Source of the DNA: Paenibacillus lycopersici
GTDB taxonomy: Bacteria; Bacillota; Bacilli; Paenibacillales; Paenibacillaceae
Direction: 5' to 3'
NCBI RefSeq assembly: GCF_010119935.1
Contig: NZ_CP048209.1
Location: forward strand, 3,785,001 to 3,849,000
Length of the DNA: 64,000 nucleotides
Shown: piece after piece, positions 18,384 through 26,666 of the stretch
How the letters are laid out: each line of letters opens with the position of its first letter
Position numbering within the stretch: the first letter of the stretch is position 1
Program-made: the position numbers and the translations under genes
The notes under the pieces: generated by a model
What the model saw: the letters and a program-made list of their open reading frames with translations, nothing else
What the model was told of the DNA's origin: nothing
Databases searched by the model: none

Positions 18384-19823
18384 CTAGTCGGTCGAAGGCT
18401 CCAACCGGCATTCTTCCAGCTTGAGCAGCTTCGTCTTGTATTTCCACTTGTAGCCGAGCCACACCGCCAGGAACAGCGGAATGCCGACGTAAGAAGCGAC
18501 GAGCAGCATCCAATCCGCTTGACCGTCGGAGAAGGCGCTCACGCTCTGACCGATAATGACGACCATGCACATGACGAAGGCCAGAATCGGACCGATCGGG
18601 AACCAGCGGGAACGGTATGGAAGATCTTGCGGATGGCGGCCCTGGGCGACGTACGCTTGGCGGAACCGGTAATGGCTGATCGCGATGCCGAGCCATGCGA
18701 TGAATCCGGACATGCCCGAAGCGTTGAGCAGCCAGATGTACACTTGCCCGTCGCCGAAGAAGGAGGCCAGGAAAGCCAGCATGCCGAGCGCCGCGGTCGC
18801 AAGCAGCGCGTTGACCGGAATGCCGCGCTTGTTAAGCTTCGCGAACAGCCGCGGCGCTTTGCCTTCCTTCGCGAGCACCCATAGCATCCGGGTCGAAGCG
18901 TACATGCCGGAGTTGCCCGCGGACAGCACCGAGCTCAAGATGACCGCGTTCATGACGGAGGCGGCAACGCTGAGACCGGCTTTCTCGAAAACAATCGTGA
19001 ACGGGCTGGCGGCAACGCTGTCGCTTGCCAACGTATCCGTCGTGAACGGAATGAGCATGCCGACGACGAAGATCGCCAAGATGTAGAACAGCAGAATCCG
19101 CCAGAAGACGCTGCGGATCGCGCGCGGCACGTTCCGGCGCGGATTCTCGGATTCGCCGGCCGCAATGCCGACGAGCTCCGTACCCTGGAACGAGAAGCCG
19201 GCCGCCATGCAGACGCCGAGGACGGCCAGCCACCCGCCCGAGATCGGCGCATCGCCGGCGGTGAAATTGCTGAAGCCGACCGCGCCGCCTTTCCAGATGC
19301 CGACGATCATCAGCAAGCCGATGCCGATGAACACGATAACCGTAATGATTTTGATCATGGCAAACCAATATTCCGACTCGCCGTAGCCTTTGACGGACAA
19401 CAAGTTCAGACCGACCATCAAGGCGAGGAACAGTGCGCTCCATAGGAACGACGGGCTGTCCGGCAGCCAGAACCTGATGATGAGCGTCGCCGCCGACAAT
19501 TCGGCCGCGATCGTAATCGCCCAGTTATACCAATAGTTCCATCCGAGCGCGAAGCCCAAGGACGGATCCACGAATTTCGTCGCATACGTGCTGAATGTGC
19601 CGGAGACCGGCATATAGGTAGCCATTTCGCCCAAGCTCGTAACCAGGAAATATACCATGATGCCGATAATGAAATAGCCAAGCAGCGCGCCCCCCGGCCC
19701 GGCGTCATGAATCGCACTGCCGCTCGCGAGGAACAAGCCCGTCCCGATCGAGCCGCCAAGCGAAATCATCGTCATATGCCGGGACTTCAAACCTCTGCGC
19801 AGCTTATTCGTGTTGTCTTTCAC
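18384..19823 (-). CDS. lysP: Lysine-specific permease (APC family)
   Basis: A 479-residue amino acid/proton symporter that closely follows E. coli LysP. Shared features include SLGGSIGTGLF in TM1, GWNYWYNWA in TM3, GFSFQGTELVGIAAGES in TM6, SVLSAGNSGMYASTRML in TM8 and GFIAWLGIAISHYRFR in TM10. Twelve hydrophobic segments are visible. The GTG start at 19823 has AGGGGT about 10 nt upstream. A lysine riboswitch and terminator occupy the leader, which independently supports lysine as the substrate: import would be switched off when lysine is plentiful. Confidence 0.95.
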   Translation of the reverse strand: MKDNTNKLRRGLKSRHMTMISLGGSIGTGLFLASGSAIHDAGPGGALLGYFIIGIMVYFLVTSLGEMATYMPVSGTFSTYATKFVDPSLGFALGWNYWYNWAITIAAELSAATLIIRFWLPDSPSFLWSALFLALMVGLNLLSVKGYGESEYWFAMIKIITVIVFIGIGLLMIVGIWKGGAVGFSNFTAGDAPISGGWLAVLGVCMAAGFSFQGTELVGIAAGESENPRRNVPRAIRSVFWRILLFYILAIFVVGMLIPFTTDTLASDSVAASPFTIVFEKAGLSVAASVMNAVILSSVLSAGNSGMYASTRMLWVLAKEGKAPRLFAKLNKRGIPVNALLATAALGMLAFLASFFGDGQVYIWLLNASGMSGFIAWLGIAISHYRFRQAYVAQGRHPQDLPYRSRWFPIGPILAFVMCMVVIIGQSVSAFSDGQADWMLLVASYVGIPLFLAVWLGYKWKYKTKLLKLEECRLEPSTD

Positions 19824-19884
19824 GTTCTGTACGACCCCTTTGCTATTCTCTGCGGATTCTTGTTGAAATATTGCCCGAAAAACA

Positions 19885-19920
19885 CAAAAAAACCGCCTTC
19901 TTCAGCAATAAGCAAGGCAG
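19885..19920 (-). terminator. Riboswitch-controlled terminator in the lysP leader
   Basis: On the minus strand GCCTT-G-CTT pairs with AAGAAGGC and is followed by GG and eight T. It sits between the L-box aptamer and the lysP start, as expected for a transcriptional OFF switch. Confidence 0.85.
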
Positions 19921-20130
19921 CTTCTACTCCCCCATTTATCCGATCAAGATAGCACAACATACTGTTCTTCGATCAACAGCATGACAGTTCCGCCCCTTAT
20001 CGGGAACGACCCCAGCCGGCGCGGTCAGCAAACCGTGCGGCTTCGGCGATGGCGCCTTTCCATCGGAATCGACAGTCTCTGCTGGACTTCCTCCGACGTA
20101 CTCTTCAACATCGCGACCTCTACCTCATCC
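19921..20130 (-). ncRNA. Lysine riboswitch (L-box) controlling lysP
   Basis: On the minus strand the leader reads through the conserved L-box blocks in order: GGTAGAGGTCGCGA, TTGAAGAGTA, GATGGAAAGGCGCCATC, CGCCGAAG, then GGTTTGCTGACC and GGCTGGGG. A closing P1 pairs GGTAG near 20122 with CTATC near 19950. These are the same blocks as in the B. subtilis lysC leader. The aptamer spans roughly 19941-20130, followed by the intrinsic terminator. Expected behaviour is lysine binding, terminator formation and less lysP mRNA. Small open frames crossing it are not genes. Confidence 0.92.
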
Positions 20131-20318
20131 GACACGATGAGGGTTCGCGTATTCAATTGCAACAACAGTATCCAATCATATCGGCTCGCCGGGTGAAAAG
20201 CAATGGCATTTTCTAACACCACCCCCGCCGCCAACGAGAAGAAGGACAGCGTCGTCCGCTGTCCCTCAATTCGCTCGTATGATGGGTACTGCGCCTGGAT
20301 GAATCCTTACGCGATAGA

Positions 20319-21161
20319 TCAGTTCGGCGCGGCGGCGTCTTGGAAGTGGCCGCGCGGTTTCTTGCCGCTCCACCGCTCGTCGACTTGCTCCAGCGAGGAC
20401 TGATACCGCGTATCGACGCTGATCCGGTAGTGGTTCGTCGTGTTCTCGAGCGAGCAATGCATCAGGTACATGCCGAAAATGAGCACGTCGCCTGCTTTGA
20501 ATTCCGTCGTCGCCCATTTGCCGCCGAATTTATTCGTAATGACGAGCGGATCGTCCGTATAATGGCCGATTCCGTCGCGGTCGGAATCTTTGGACCCGTA
20601 TGACTGCTTCAGCTCTTCGAAGCGGTGCGAGCCGAGGCACAACGCCAATCCGCCCTTCGCGTAGTCGACATCCCCGATCGGCGACCAGACCGTATAGAGA
20701 TTCTTCGTTCCGCGGCCCATGTAGACGATATCGTAATGCGCGCCGGTATAATCGCCTTTGCCGACGGCCCGAAGCCACTTGTAATGATACGTCAGCGACT
20801 GTTCGCCCAGAAACCGATCGAAGAAGCGCATGATCCGCTCGCCGTTCAGCACGTTCAACAATTCCGGCAAGTCTTCGTTCGTGCCGCCCAGGAACAAGGT
20901 TTTGCTGCCGTCCGCCATAATGCCTTCTTCCAGCAGCGTGTCGCGATCGAGCTTGCCCATTTTATCCATCTTCTTCAATACGGCCTGTCTGGCGGCCAGC
21001 ACTTCGTCGCGGTCGTGGAGCCCGCGCAGCAGCAAATAACCGTCCTCCCGCATTCGGGCCCGCAGCGCGTCGAAATCATGCATAATATCGTTCGAATCCC
21101 TTAATTCATCCAGATGCGGTCCGCCAAGCTCCAGCTCGCGATTGCCTACTTTCAGTAACAT
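20319..21161 (-). CDS. Phytanoyl-CoA dioxygenase (PhyH)-like Fe(II)/2-oxoglutarate oxygenase
   Basis: A 280-residue double-stranded beta-helix oxygenase. The iron facial triad is His142-x-Asp144 (GAHYDIVYMG) and His235 (YLMHCSLEN). An Arg for 2-oxoglutarate lies about residue 246-252 (RISVDTRYQ). The ATG at 21161 has AAGGAGAG upstream. It is divergent from an AraC regulator 136 bp away, a common pairing in Paenibacillus, so the regulator probably controls it. A near-perfect catabolite site (21203-21216) lies in its promoter region. The substrate is unknown; bacterial PhyH proteins hydroxylate many small molecules. Confidence 0.88.
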   Translation of the reverse strand: MLLKVGNRELELGGPHLDELRDSNDIMHDFDALRARMREDGYLLLRGLHDRDEVLAARQAVLKKMDKMGKLDRDTLLEEGIMADGSKTLFLGGTNEDLPELLNVLNGERIMRFFDRFLGEQSLTYHYKWLRAVGKGDYTGAHYDIVYMGRGTKNLYTVWSPIGDVDYAKGGLALCLGSHRFEELKQSYGSKDSDRDGIGHYTDDPLVITNKFGGKWATTEFKAGDVLIFGMYLMHCSLENTTNHYRISVDTRYQSSLEQVDERWSGKKPRGHFQDAAAPN

Positions 21162-21202
21162 CAGCGCTCTCTCCTTCGTGATCCATCGTCTTATGGTTTC
21201 AT

Positions 21203-21216
21203 TGTAAACGCTGTCG
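21203..21216. promoter_or_regulatory. Candidate cre (CcpA) site
   Basis: TGTAAACGCTGTCG fits the cre consensus TGWNANCGNTNWCA at 13 of 14 positions. It lies 41 bp before the PhyH start and 80 bp before the AraC start, so carbon-catabolite control of one or both genes is plausible. Confidence 0.45.
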
Positions 21217-21296
21217 CTTCGTTCCGACATGGAACGATTTCACTGAAACATGTATAATCATACTAACCTGATTGGACGGAGGAGGCGGCAAAAGAA

Positions 21297-22133
21297 TTGG
21301 CTTACATGAATATCCCATACTTGCTTGACGATGGATTCGCGATTCCGGCCTTCCGGTTCCGGTCGATTTGGAAAGTGCAAGCTAACGATAGCTATCAGGT
21401 TACGAATGCACAAGGGTTCGAATGGCCGGGCATCTTCGTTACTTACGAGGGCAAAGGGGTTCTCAAGCTTGCGGATGCGAGCAGCGACCTGCATGCGGGT
21501 ACCTATATAATCGTCCCGAATGGCGTGCCATGCGTTTATCAGTGCCTGGACGGCGATTGGAAATTCTATTTCCTCCACTTCGATCCGCTGGACATGCCGC
21601 ATCAGCTCGAGATGCCGACCGGCAAACCGGTGACCACCGCCAACATGCCCGAAGCGATCCGCTTGTGCGAACGATTGATCGACAGCCTGATCGTCCGCCC
21701 CGTCGGTTACGGGATCTCGGTTCATCTATGCGCCCAAGAGCTGCTGCTGTTACTGGCCCGGGAGCAAGCCGCATACGGACAGAGCCGCCACCCCGAGCTG
21801 GACGACATCTTGTATTACATGCACCAGCATATCGGCCGTCCGGTACCGATCGATGCATTTGTCCGGCAAAGCGGCCTGTCGCGCACGGTCTTCTACGCCC
21901 GTTTCCGCGATCGGACCGGCATGTCGCCGAATCGCTACATGCAGGAGCTCAAGCTGTCTTCGGCGAAAGCATCGCTGGAGACGACAAGCCTGTCGATCAA
22001 AGAAATCGCCGCGTCGCTCCAGTTCTACGATGAATTTCATTTCTCCAAGCTGTTCAAGCAGCGGTACGGCGCGTCGCCCCGGGATTACCGGCAGCGGTTG
22101 AAGCAGCCTCAGAGCGAGGGGGATGACGCATGA
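21297..22133 (+). CDS. AraC-family transcriptional regulator
   Basis: A 278-residue regulator. A cupin-like sensing domain (about 1-150) includes GTYIIVPNGVPCVY. A two-HTH AraC domain covers about 180-275, with the IKEIAASLQFYDEFHFSKLFKQRYGASPRDYR region of the second HTH. The TTG at 21297 is preferred because AGGAGG lies 11 nt upstream; an ATG at 21306 is too far. TATAAT at 21253-21258 may be its -10. Probably controls the divergent PhyH gene. Confidence 0.88.
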   Translation: MAYMNIPYLLDDGFAIPAFRFRSIWKVQANDSYQVTNAQGFEWPGIFVTYEGKGVLKLADASSDLHAGTYIIVPNGVPCVYQCLDGDWKFYFLHFDPLDMPHQLEMPTGKPVTTANMPEAIRLCERLIDSLIVRPVGYGISVHLCAQELLLLLAREQAAYGQSRHPELDDILYYMHQHIGRPVPIDAFVRQSGLSRTVFYARFRDRTGMSPNRYMQELKLSSAKASLETTSLSIKEIAASLQFYDEFHFSKLFKQRYGASPRDYRQRLKQPQSEGDDA

Positions 22134-22200
22134 CGCATCCATACCGAAGCGGCTGGCCCGTATGCACACACGATGAAGGAGCTTCCCAATGGAGATGCGA

Positions 22201-22242
22201 AAGGACCTCGCAATCCACTGCAAAGTGGCAAGCGAGGTCCTT
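22201..22242 (+). terminator. Strong hairpin after the AraC gene
   Basis: AAGGACCTCGC (22201-22211) pairs perfectly with 22232-22242, with an inner CCAC/GTGG stem, 68 bp after the stop codon. Only a short T-rich tail (GGTTTCC) follows. Confidence 0.6.
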
Positions 22243-22481
22243 GGTTTCCATGCGATGACAACATAACGTGAGGCTTGAGAGGTCGGGAATTGACTTTGCG
22301 ATCGGCTCCCAGGCTTTCGAGAATTCCTTCGAGTTCCTTCCACGAGATAGATTGCCGGAATAGCAATTTTATCGGCCTTTATACCGGTCTGGGACGGGTA
22401 AAGTTGCCTGAATAGCAACGGCAGGTGTGTGAGACTCTTAGCAAGGCTACTGAGAAATTCACAGCTCTGCATCGTCAGTCT

Positions 22482-22690
22482 CCATGATTTCTTTCCCAGA
22501 GGCAGGAATTCATAGCTCCACACCCGCGAACTCACCTGAATTCCTCCCTATGGGAAGGAATTTGAAGCTCAATGCTTCTAAATCACCAGAAATTCCTTCC
22601 CGAAGGAAGGAATTCGTAGCTACTCGGCGCGAAATCCCGAGAATTCCTTCCTATAGGCAGGAATTCTCAGCTCCGCGCCGCGAAACTTCA
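22482..22690 (+). repeat. EcoRI-type palindrome block (GAATTCCTTCC units)
   Basis: Four units start near 22486, 22538, 22589 and 22641, 51-52 bp apart. The third has a 10-bp perfect stem (22591-22600 with 22605-22614) and a CGAA loop. Each unit ends in a conserved [TA]AGCT.C..CGCGAAA segment. A lone related copy at 23531-23557 has an 11-bp perfect stem. Confidence 0.8.
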
Positions 22691-22730
22691 GAGACTTGCC
22701 AAGATCCTCACACAGCTACTGCAGATATAG

Positions 22731-22985
22731 CAAAAGTTGCCATTCGGGCAACTTATCCCGCCTAAGACTTGCAAAAATGCCGGTAAAGTTGCCGTTCGGG
22801 CAGCTTTATCCGCCGCAGACCTGCATAAGTGTCGATAAAGTTGCCATTCGGACAACTTTATCCGCTGCAGACCTGCATAAGTGTCGTTAAAGTTGTCATA
22901 CGGGCAGCTTTGCCCGCCGAAGACCTGCATAAGTGTCGATAAAGTTGTCATTCGGGCAGCTTTGCCCGCCGAAGACGGTCGTGAA
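22731..22985 (+). repeat. AAAGTTGCC...GGCAACTTT hairpin block, five 52-bp units
   Basis: GTTG starts at 22736, 22788, 22840, 22892 and 22944, exactly 52 bp apart. Stems are 9 bp with a five-base ATTCG-type loop. Changes in the arms mostly keep pairing: units 2, 4 and 5 use G.U pairs when read as + strand RNA. CCGC.G.AGACCTGCATAAGTG separates the hairpins. Confidence 0.85.
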
Positions 22986-23121
22986 AAGCCGCGAAACTTT
23001 TCCCAGAGGTAGGAATTCGCAGCCTCACGTGGAGCAAAGCGGCAAAATCCTTCCCAAAGGCAGGAATTCATAGCTTCACACCGCGAAATCACCAGGCTCT
23101 TTGCAAAGCTACTGGTACGAG

Positions 23122-23487
23122 GAGGGAAAGTTGCTCGAACAGCAACTTTTCCGGCATTTTGCCGGTCCATGGCTGGAAAAGTTGCTCGAACAGCAACTTT
23201 ATCGGCATTTTTACCGGTCCGTGGCTGGAAAAGTTGCTCGAACAGCAACTTTTCCGGCATTTTGCCGGTCCATGGCTGGAAAAGTTGCTCGAACAGCAAC
23301 TTTATCGGCATTTTTACCGGTCCGTGGCTGGAAAAGTTGCTCGAACAGCAACTTTATCGGCATTATCACCGATCAGAGGCTGGAAAAGTTGCTCGAACAG
23401 CAACTTTACCGACATTTGCCGATCCGTGGCGGGAAAAATCGCCCGAACAACAACTTTACCGACATTATTGTGGGTTTGACGCGCTGA
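23122..23487 (+). repeat. AAAGTTGCT...AGCAACTTT hairpin block, seven 51-52-bp units
   Basis: GTTGCT starts at 23130, 23181, 23233, 23284, 23336 and 23388, with a degenerate seventh near 23438. Stem AAAGTTGCT/AGCAACTTT, loop CGAAC. A second small hairpin (CCGGC-ATTTT-GCCGG) follows in each unit. Compared with the 22731-22985 block, the inner C-G pair is replaced by T-A, a compensated change. Confidence 0.87.
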
Positions 23488-23659
23488 GGCAGGTGTGTAA
23501 GGTTCTGTACAAGGCTACTGCGAAATCACCAGAATTCCTTCCCACAGGAAGGAATTCGTAGCTCCGTGCCGCGTGCCGCCATATTCCGCGAAATCCATTT
23601 CATTCTTCCTCGTTTCCGAACGCCAGCCAATTGAAGCTAGCCGAAACGAGGCTTCCATC

Positions 23660-24145
23660 TTATAACGCTGCGCAGAGCTCGGCGACGAATGCCTCCAAGC
23701 CGCGCTGGTCGACTTCGTCGAAGCGGTCGAGCTCGGGGCTGTCGATGTCGAGCACGCCAAGCAGTTCTCCGTCTACCAGCAGCGGAATGACGATCTCCGA
23801 CCGCGAGGCGGCATCGCAGGCGATATGCCCCGGGAACGCATGCACGTTCGGCACGCGTACGGTCGCCCGGTCGCTTGCGGACTTGCCGCATACGCCGCGG
23901 GACAGCGGAATGCGCACGCACGCAGGCAGACCTTGGAACGGACCGAGCACAAGCTCGCCGTCTTTATACAGATAAAAGCCGACCCAATTGATCCGATCGA
24001 GAAATTGATTCAGCAGCGCCGAGGCGTTCGACAGGTTGGCGATGCGGTCCGATTCGCCGTCCAGCAGCGCCTTCAATTGTTGAACGACGAGCTCGTAGTT
24101 CTGCTCGCGCGTGCCTTGGTAATGTGCTTGATGAAACATAAGCAT
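23660..24145 (-). CDS. Free methionine-(R)-sulfoxide reductase (GAF domain, fRMsr/MsrC)
   Basis: A 161-residue single GAF-domain enzyme that reduces free Met-R-sulfoxide. The three active cysteines, Cys76 (LPACVRI), Cys86 (GVCGKSA) and Cys110 (HIACDAASRSE), have the same 10 and 24 residue spacing as Cys84/94/118 of the E. coli enzyme. The ATG at 24145 has AAAGGAG 6 nt upstream. A second methionine-sulfoxide system (MsrA-MsrB fusion) is encoded at 45185-46159. Confidence 0.92.
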   Translation of the reverse strand: MLMFHQAHYQGTREQNYELVVQQLKALLDGESDRIANLSNASALLNQFLDRINWVGFYLYKDGELVLGPFQGLPACVRIPLSRGVCGKSASDRATVRVPNVHAFPGHIACDAASRSEIVIPLLVDGELLGVLDIDSPELDRFDEVDQRGLEAFVAELCAAL

Positions 24146-24328
24146 GCAGCTCCTTTATCCGATGATAGTCGTGGTGTCGAATCTTTTTTGCACCGTGCGC
24201 AGCGCTCGCGCGCGGTGGAGTGGTGCATGAAGGCGGTCAGCCAACATGCTAACGATCCATTCATGGTGCTACATTGTTAATTTCGCGGTACATCATCGCT
24301 ATGCGGCGATCGCATATTCGCAACAATC

Positions 24329-25288
24329 TCATTCGACAAGCCGGTTCAGCAAATCATCCGTAATGAGGATATCTTCCTTCGTCACCCGATCAATGCGAAA
24401 ATGCCCGGCCAGCTCGCTTGCGCGGACAGGCTCGAACTTGCCGATCAGCCCCGATACGGCGGCCAGCCAGCCGACGACCTTCTCGGGGGCGATACCGGAG
24501 CCGCGAAGCGCCGCGAGCGACAGCGCGCCATGCCGCTTGGCCAGCCGTTTGCCGTCGCTGCCGTACATCAGCGGCACATGCGCGAATCGCGGCGGCGCCC
24601 AGCCGAGCGCCTCGTAGAGCTGCAGCTGGCGAGGCGTGGAATCAAGCAAGTCTTCGCCGCGCAGCACGTCGGTTATGCCCATCGCGGCATCGTCGACGAC
24701 GACGGCGAGCTGGTAGCTGATCATCCCGTCCGCGCGTTTCACGACGAAATCCCCGCCTGCCGCCGGCGGGAACGTCTGCGGCCCGGCTGCGAGATCGTCG
24801 AAGCGGACGGATTCGGCCGCGTCGACGGCGAACCGAAGCGAAGGCATCTTGAGCGATCGGCGCTCCGCCCGCTGCTGCGGCGTAAGCAAGCGGCAAGTGC
24901 CGGGATAGGCCGGCCCCTCGCTGCCGAGTCCGTGCGGCGCGCTGGCGACGGCGGCAAGCTCGGCTCGGCTGCAATAGCATTCATAAAGCCTGCCGGAGCG
25001 TTCCAATGCGGCGAGCGCTTCTTCGTACATGCCGATGCGTTCGCTCTGCGTGTACGGCGCATAGGCTCCGCCGACATCCGGTCCCTCGTCCCAGTCCAGT
25101 CCCAGCCAGCGCAGATCGGCAAGCGCCTGCTCCGCCAGCTCGGTCCTCGAGCGCGTCAGATCGACGTCTTCCATCCGCATCACGAACGCTCCGCCCGCGC
25201 TGCGCGCCTGCAGCCAGGCAAGCAGCGCGGTTCTGGCGTTGCCGATATGCATGAGCCCCGACGGCGTCGGGGCGAAACGTCCTCTCAT
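24329..25288 (-). CDS. gluQ: Glutamyl-Q tRNA(Asp) synthetase
   Basis: Attaches glutamate to the queuosine base at position 34 of tRNA-Asp. It is a 319-residue GluRS catalytic core without the anticodon-binding domain. The HIGH-like motif is [13 protein letters not shown] at the N-terminus and the KMSKS-like motif is KRLAKRHG about residue 245. The cysteines CYCSRAE and YPGTCR form the usual zinc site. The ATG at 25288 is chosen from family alignment; AAGGGG is 13 nt upstream. The open frame continues back through a tRNA gene, which is not translated. The preceding gene is tRNA-Asp(GTC), the enzyme's own substrate. Confidence 0.93.
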   Translation of the reverse strand: MRGRFAPTPSGLMHIGNARTALLAWLQARSAGGAFVMRMEDVDLTRSRTELAEQALADLRWLGLDWDEGPDVGGAYAPYTQSERIGMYEEALAALERSGRLYECYCSRAELAAVASAPHGLGSEGPAYPGTCRLLTPQQRAERRSLKMPSLRFAVDAAESVRFDDLAAGPQTFPPAAGGDFVVKRADGMISYQLAVVVDDAAMGITDVLRGEDLLDSTPRQLQLYEALGWAPPRFAHVPLMYGSDGKRLAKRHGALSLAALRGSGIAPEKVVGWLAAVSGLIGKFEPVRASELAGHFRIDRVTKEDILITDDLLNRLVE

Positions 25289-25313
25289 CGCGGGCAGCGA
25301 TCCCCTTCCTATG

Positions 25314-25345
25314 CAAAAATGAGCAGGAATCAAGCTCCTGCTCAA
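25314..25345 (-). terminator. Intrinsic terminator between tRNA-Asp and gluQ
   Basis: GAGCAGGA pairs with TCCTGCTC over 8 bp on the minus strand, followed by ATTTTTG. It lies 18 bp after the tRNA 3' end and 26 bp before the gluQ start. Confidence 0.85.
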
Positions 25346-25362
25346 GCAACATTCATATGGAA

Positions 25363-25439
25363 TGGCGGAGCCGACGGGATTCGAACCCGCGGTCTCCTGC
25401 GTGACAGGCAGGCATGTTAGGCCTCTACACCACGGCTCC
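25363..25439 (-). tRNA. tRNA-Asp (anticodon GTC)
   Basis: A 77-nt gene with encoded CCA. The acceptor stem GGAGCCG/CGGCTCC, discriminator G, anticodon arm CCTGC-CTGTCAC-GCAGG with GTC, and T-arm GCGGGTTCGAATCCCG are all perfect. Single tRNA, not in an rRNA cluster. Confidence 0.97.
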
Positions 25440-25458
25440 GCGTCATAAGACAAGCAGA

Positions 25459-25488
25459 ATCATACCATGCCGGCTTGCCCGCGCGCAA
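25459..25488 (-). promoter_or_regulatory. Promoter of tRNA-Asp
   Basis: On the minus strand TTGCGC (25483-25488), an 18-bp spacer and TATGAT (25459-25464) lie 20 bp before the tRNA 5' end. Confidence 0.65.
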
Positions 25489-25658
25489 TCTATTTTATGA
25501 AATAAACGACAATTTGGGCGGCTCGGCCTCAGGCGACCTATGGGGCATGTACGACTTATAACAATAATGTTATCGATCCGATAAGTTTTATTCATTATAT
25601 TAATTCGAACCGGCGGAGTAACATGGTGGGTACAGATAAAATTAGGAGTTGAACGAAC

Positions 25659-26591
25659 ATGCAGCAGCTTTCGCGTCAGCGAACCATCCTTTACCTTGCT
25701 TTTCTCGTCGTCGTCTGGGGCGTCAATTGGCCGTTATCCAAGTCCGCGCTGCAGTTCGCCCCGCCGCTTCTGTTCGCGGGCTTGCGGACGCTGATCGGCG
25801 GAATCATCCTCATCGCGATCGCCCTCCCCACTTACAAACGCATCCGGCTGCGGGACAACTGGCCCATCTACCTGATCTCGTCCGTGCTCAATATCATCCT
25901 CTACTACGGGCTGCAAACCGTCGGTCTGAAGTATCTGCCGGCCGGTTTGTTCTCTTCCATCGTCTTCCTGCAGCCCGTCCTGCTCGGCATCTTCTCCTGG
26001 CTGTGGCTCGGGGAGCTCATGTACGGCCTGAAAATCATCGGCCTCCTGCTCGGCTTCCTCGGCGTCGGCGTCATCAGCGTCAGCGGAGGATCCGGCGAAT
26101 TCTCGCTCGCAGGGGTCCTGCTTGCGATCGGCAGCGCGATCAGCTGGGCGCTCGGGACGATATATATGAAGAAGAACGCGGCCCGGACGGACACGGTCTG
26201 GGTGGTCGCGCTGCAAATAACGATCGGAGGCGTCGCCCTGCTGTTGTCGGGATCGGCGTACGAGCAATGGTCGGCAATCGATTGGAACCTGTCGTTCGTA
26301 TCGAACCTGCTGTTCATCTCGGTCTTCGTCATCGCCCTCGGCTGGCTCGTCTACTTCAAGCTCGTCGGTTCCGGCGAAGCGAGCAAGGTCGGTTCTTTCA
26401 CCTTCCTTATCCCGCTCATCGCCATTCTGTTCAGCGTCGCGTTCATGGGCGAGACCATCACGCTCAAGCTCGTCGCCGGCTTGCTGCTCATTGTCGCCAG
26501 CATCGTCATCGTGAATACGAAGCCGAAGCTGCTTCGCTCGCGGGATACCGCCAATCCTGCCGCTCCGGTCGGATCTGCCGCCAATCGATAA
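25659..26591 (+). CDS. EamA/DMT-family transporter
   Basis: A 310-residue drug/metabolite transporter with two EamA halves (about 10-145 and 155-290) and ten hydrophobic segments. Typical landmarks are VVWGVNWPLSK in TM1 and LQPVLLGIFSWLWLGE at the end of the first half. AGGAG lies 10 nt before the ATG. Substrate unknown; members export amino acids or metabolites. The next gene starts 76 bp downstream. Confidence 0.88.
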   Translation: MQQLSRQRTILYLAFLVVVWGVNWPLSKSALQFAPPLLFAGLRTLIGGIILIAIALPTYKRIRLRDNWPIYLISSVLNIILYYGLQTVGLKYLPAGLFSSIVFLQPVLLGIFSWLWLGELMYGLKIIGLLLGFLGVGVISVSGGSGEFSLAGVLLAIGSAISWALGTIYMKKNAARTDTVWVVALQITIGGVALLLSGSAYEQWSAIDWNLSFVSNLLFISVFVIALGWLVYFKLVGSGEASKVGSFTFLIPLIAILFSVAFMGETITLKLVAGLLLIVASIVIVNTKPKLLRSRDTANPAAPVGSAANR

Positions 26592-26666
26592 AAGCAGGTG
26601 TCCTTAATTACGATTGCCCTTGTATAATGGATCTATATCCAAGCCGTCGAAAGGAAGCGATCCGTT

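Larger units (their letters stand above)
22320..23570 (+). repeat. Noncoding array of 52-bp palindromic repeats
   Basis: About 1.25 kb is built from related units spaced 51-52 bp apart, roughly two dozen in all. Most contain one perfect or near-perfect hairpin of 8-11 bp with a 4-5 nt loop. Two core types alternate in blocks: a GTTGC/GCAAC type (22346-22426, 22731-22985, 23122-23487) and a GAATTCCTTCC/GGAAGGAATTC type (22482-22680, around 22990-23075, and 23531-23557). They are joined by a CTT.GCAAGGCTACTG linker seen near 22438, 22700, 23098 and 23505. No unit has a ribosome site, and stops are absent in several frames at once, so it is not coding. No unique spacers exist, so it is not CRISPR. 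Confidence 0.85.

Noticed and set aside
19981..20234. Short frames of about 70 codons on both strands
   Set aside because: They lie inside the lysine riboswitch, whose RNA motifs explain the conservation.
22688..23561. Open frames of 106-207 codons across the 52-bp repeat array on both strands
   Set aside because: The unit length alternates 51 and 52, so frames shift between units. All three + frames are open at once and none has a ribosome site.
22320..23570. CRISPR array
   Set aside because: There are no unique spacers; whole 52-bp units repeat and vary by substitution. No cas genes are nearby.
25289..25453. N-terminal extension of GluQ
   Set aside because: The frame runs through the tRNA-Asp gene and its terminator; the family starts at [11 protein letters not shown].
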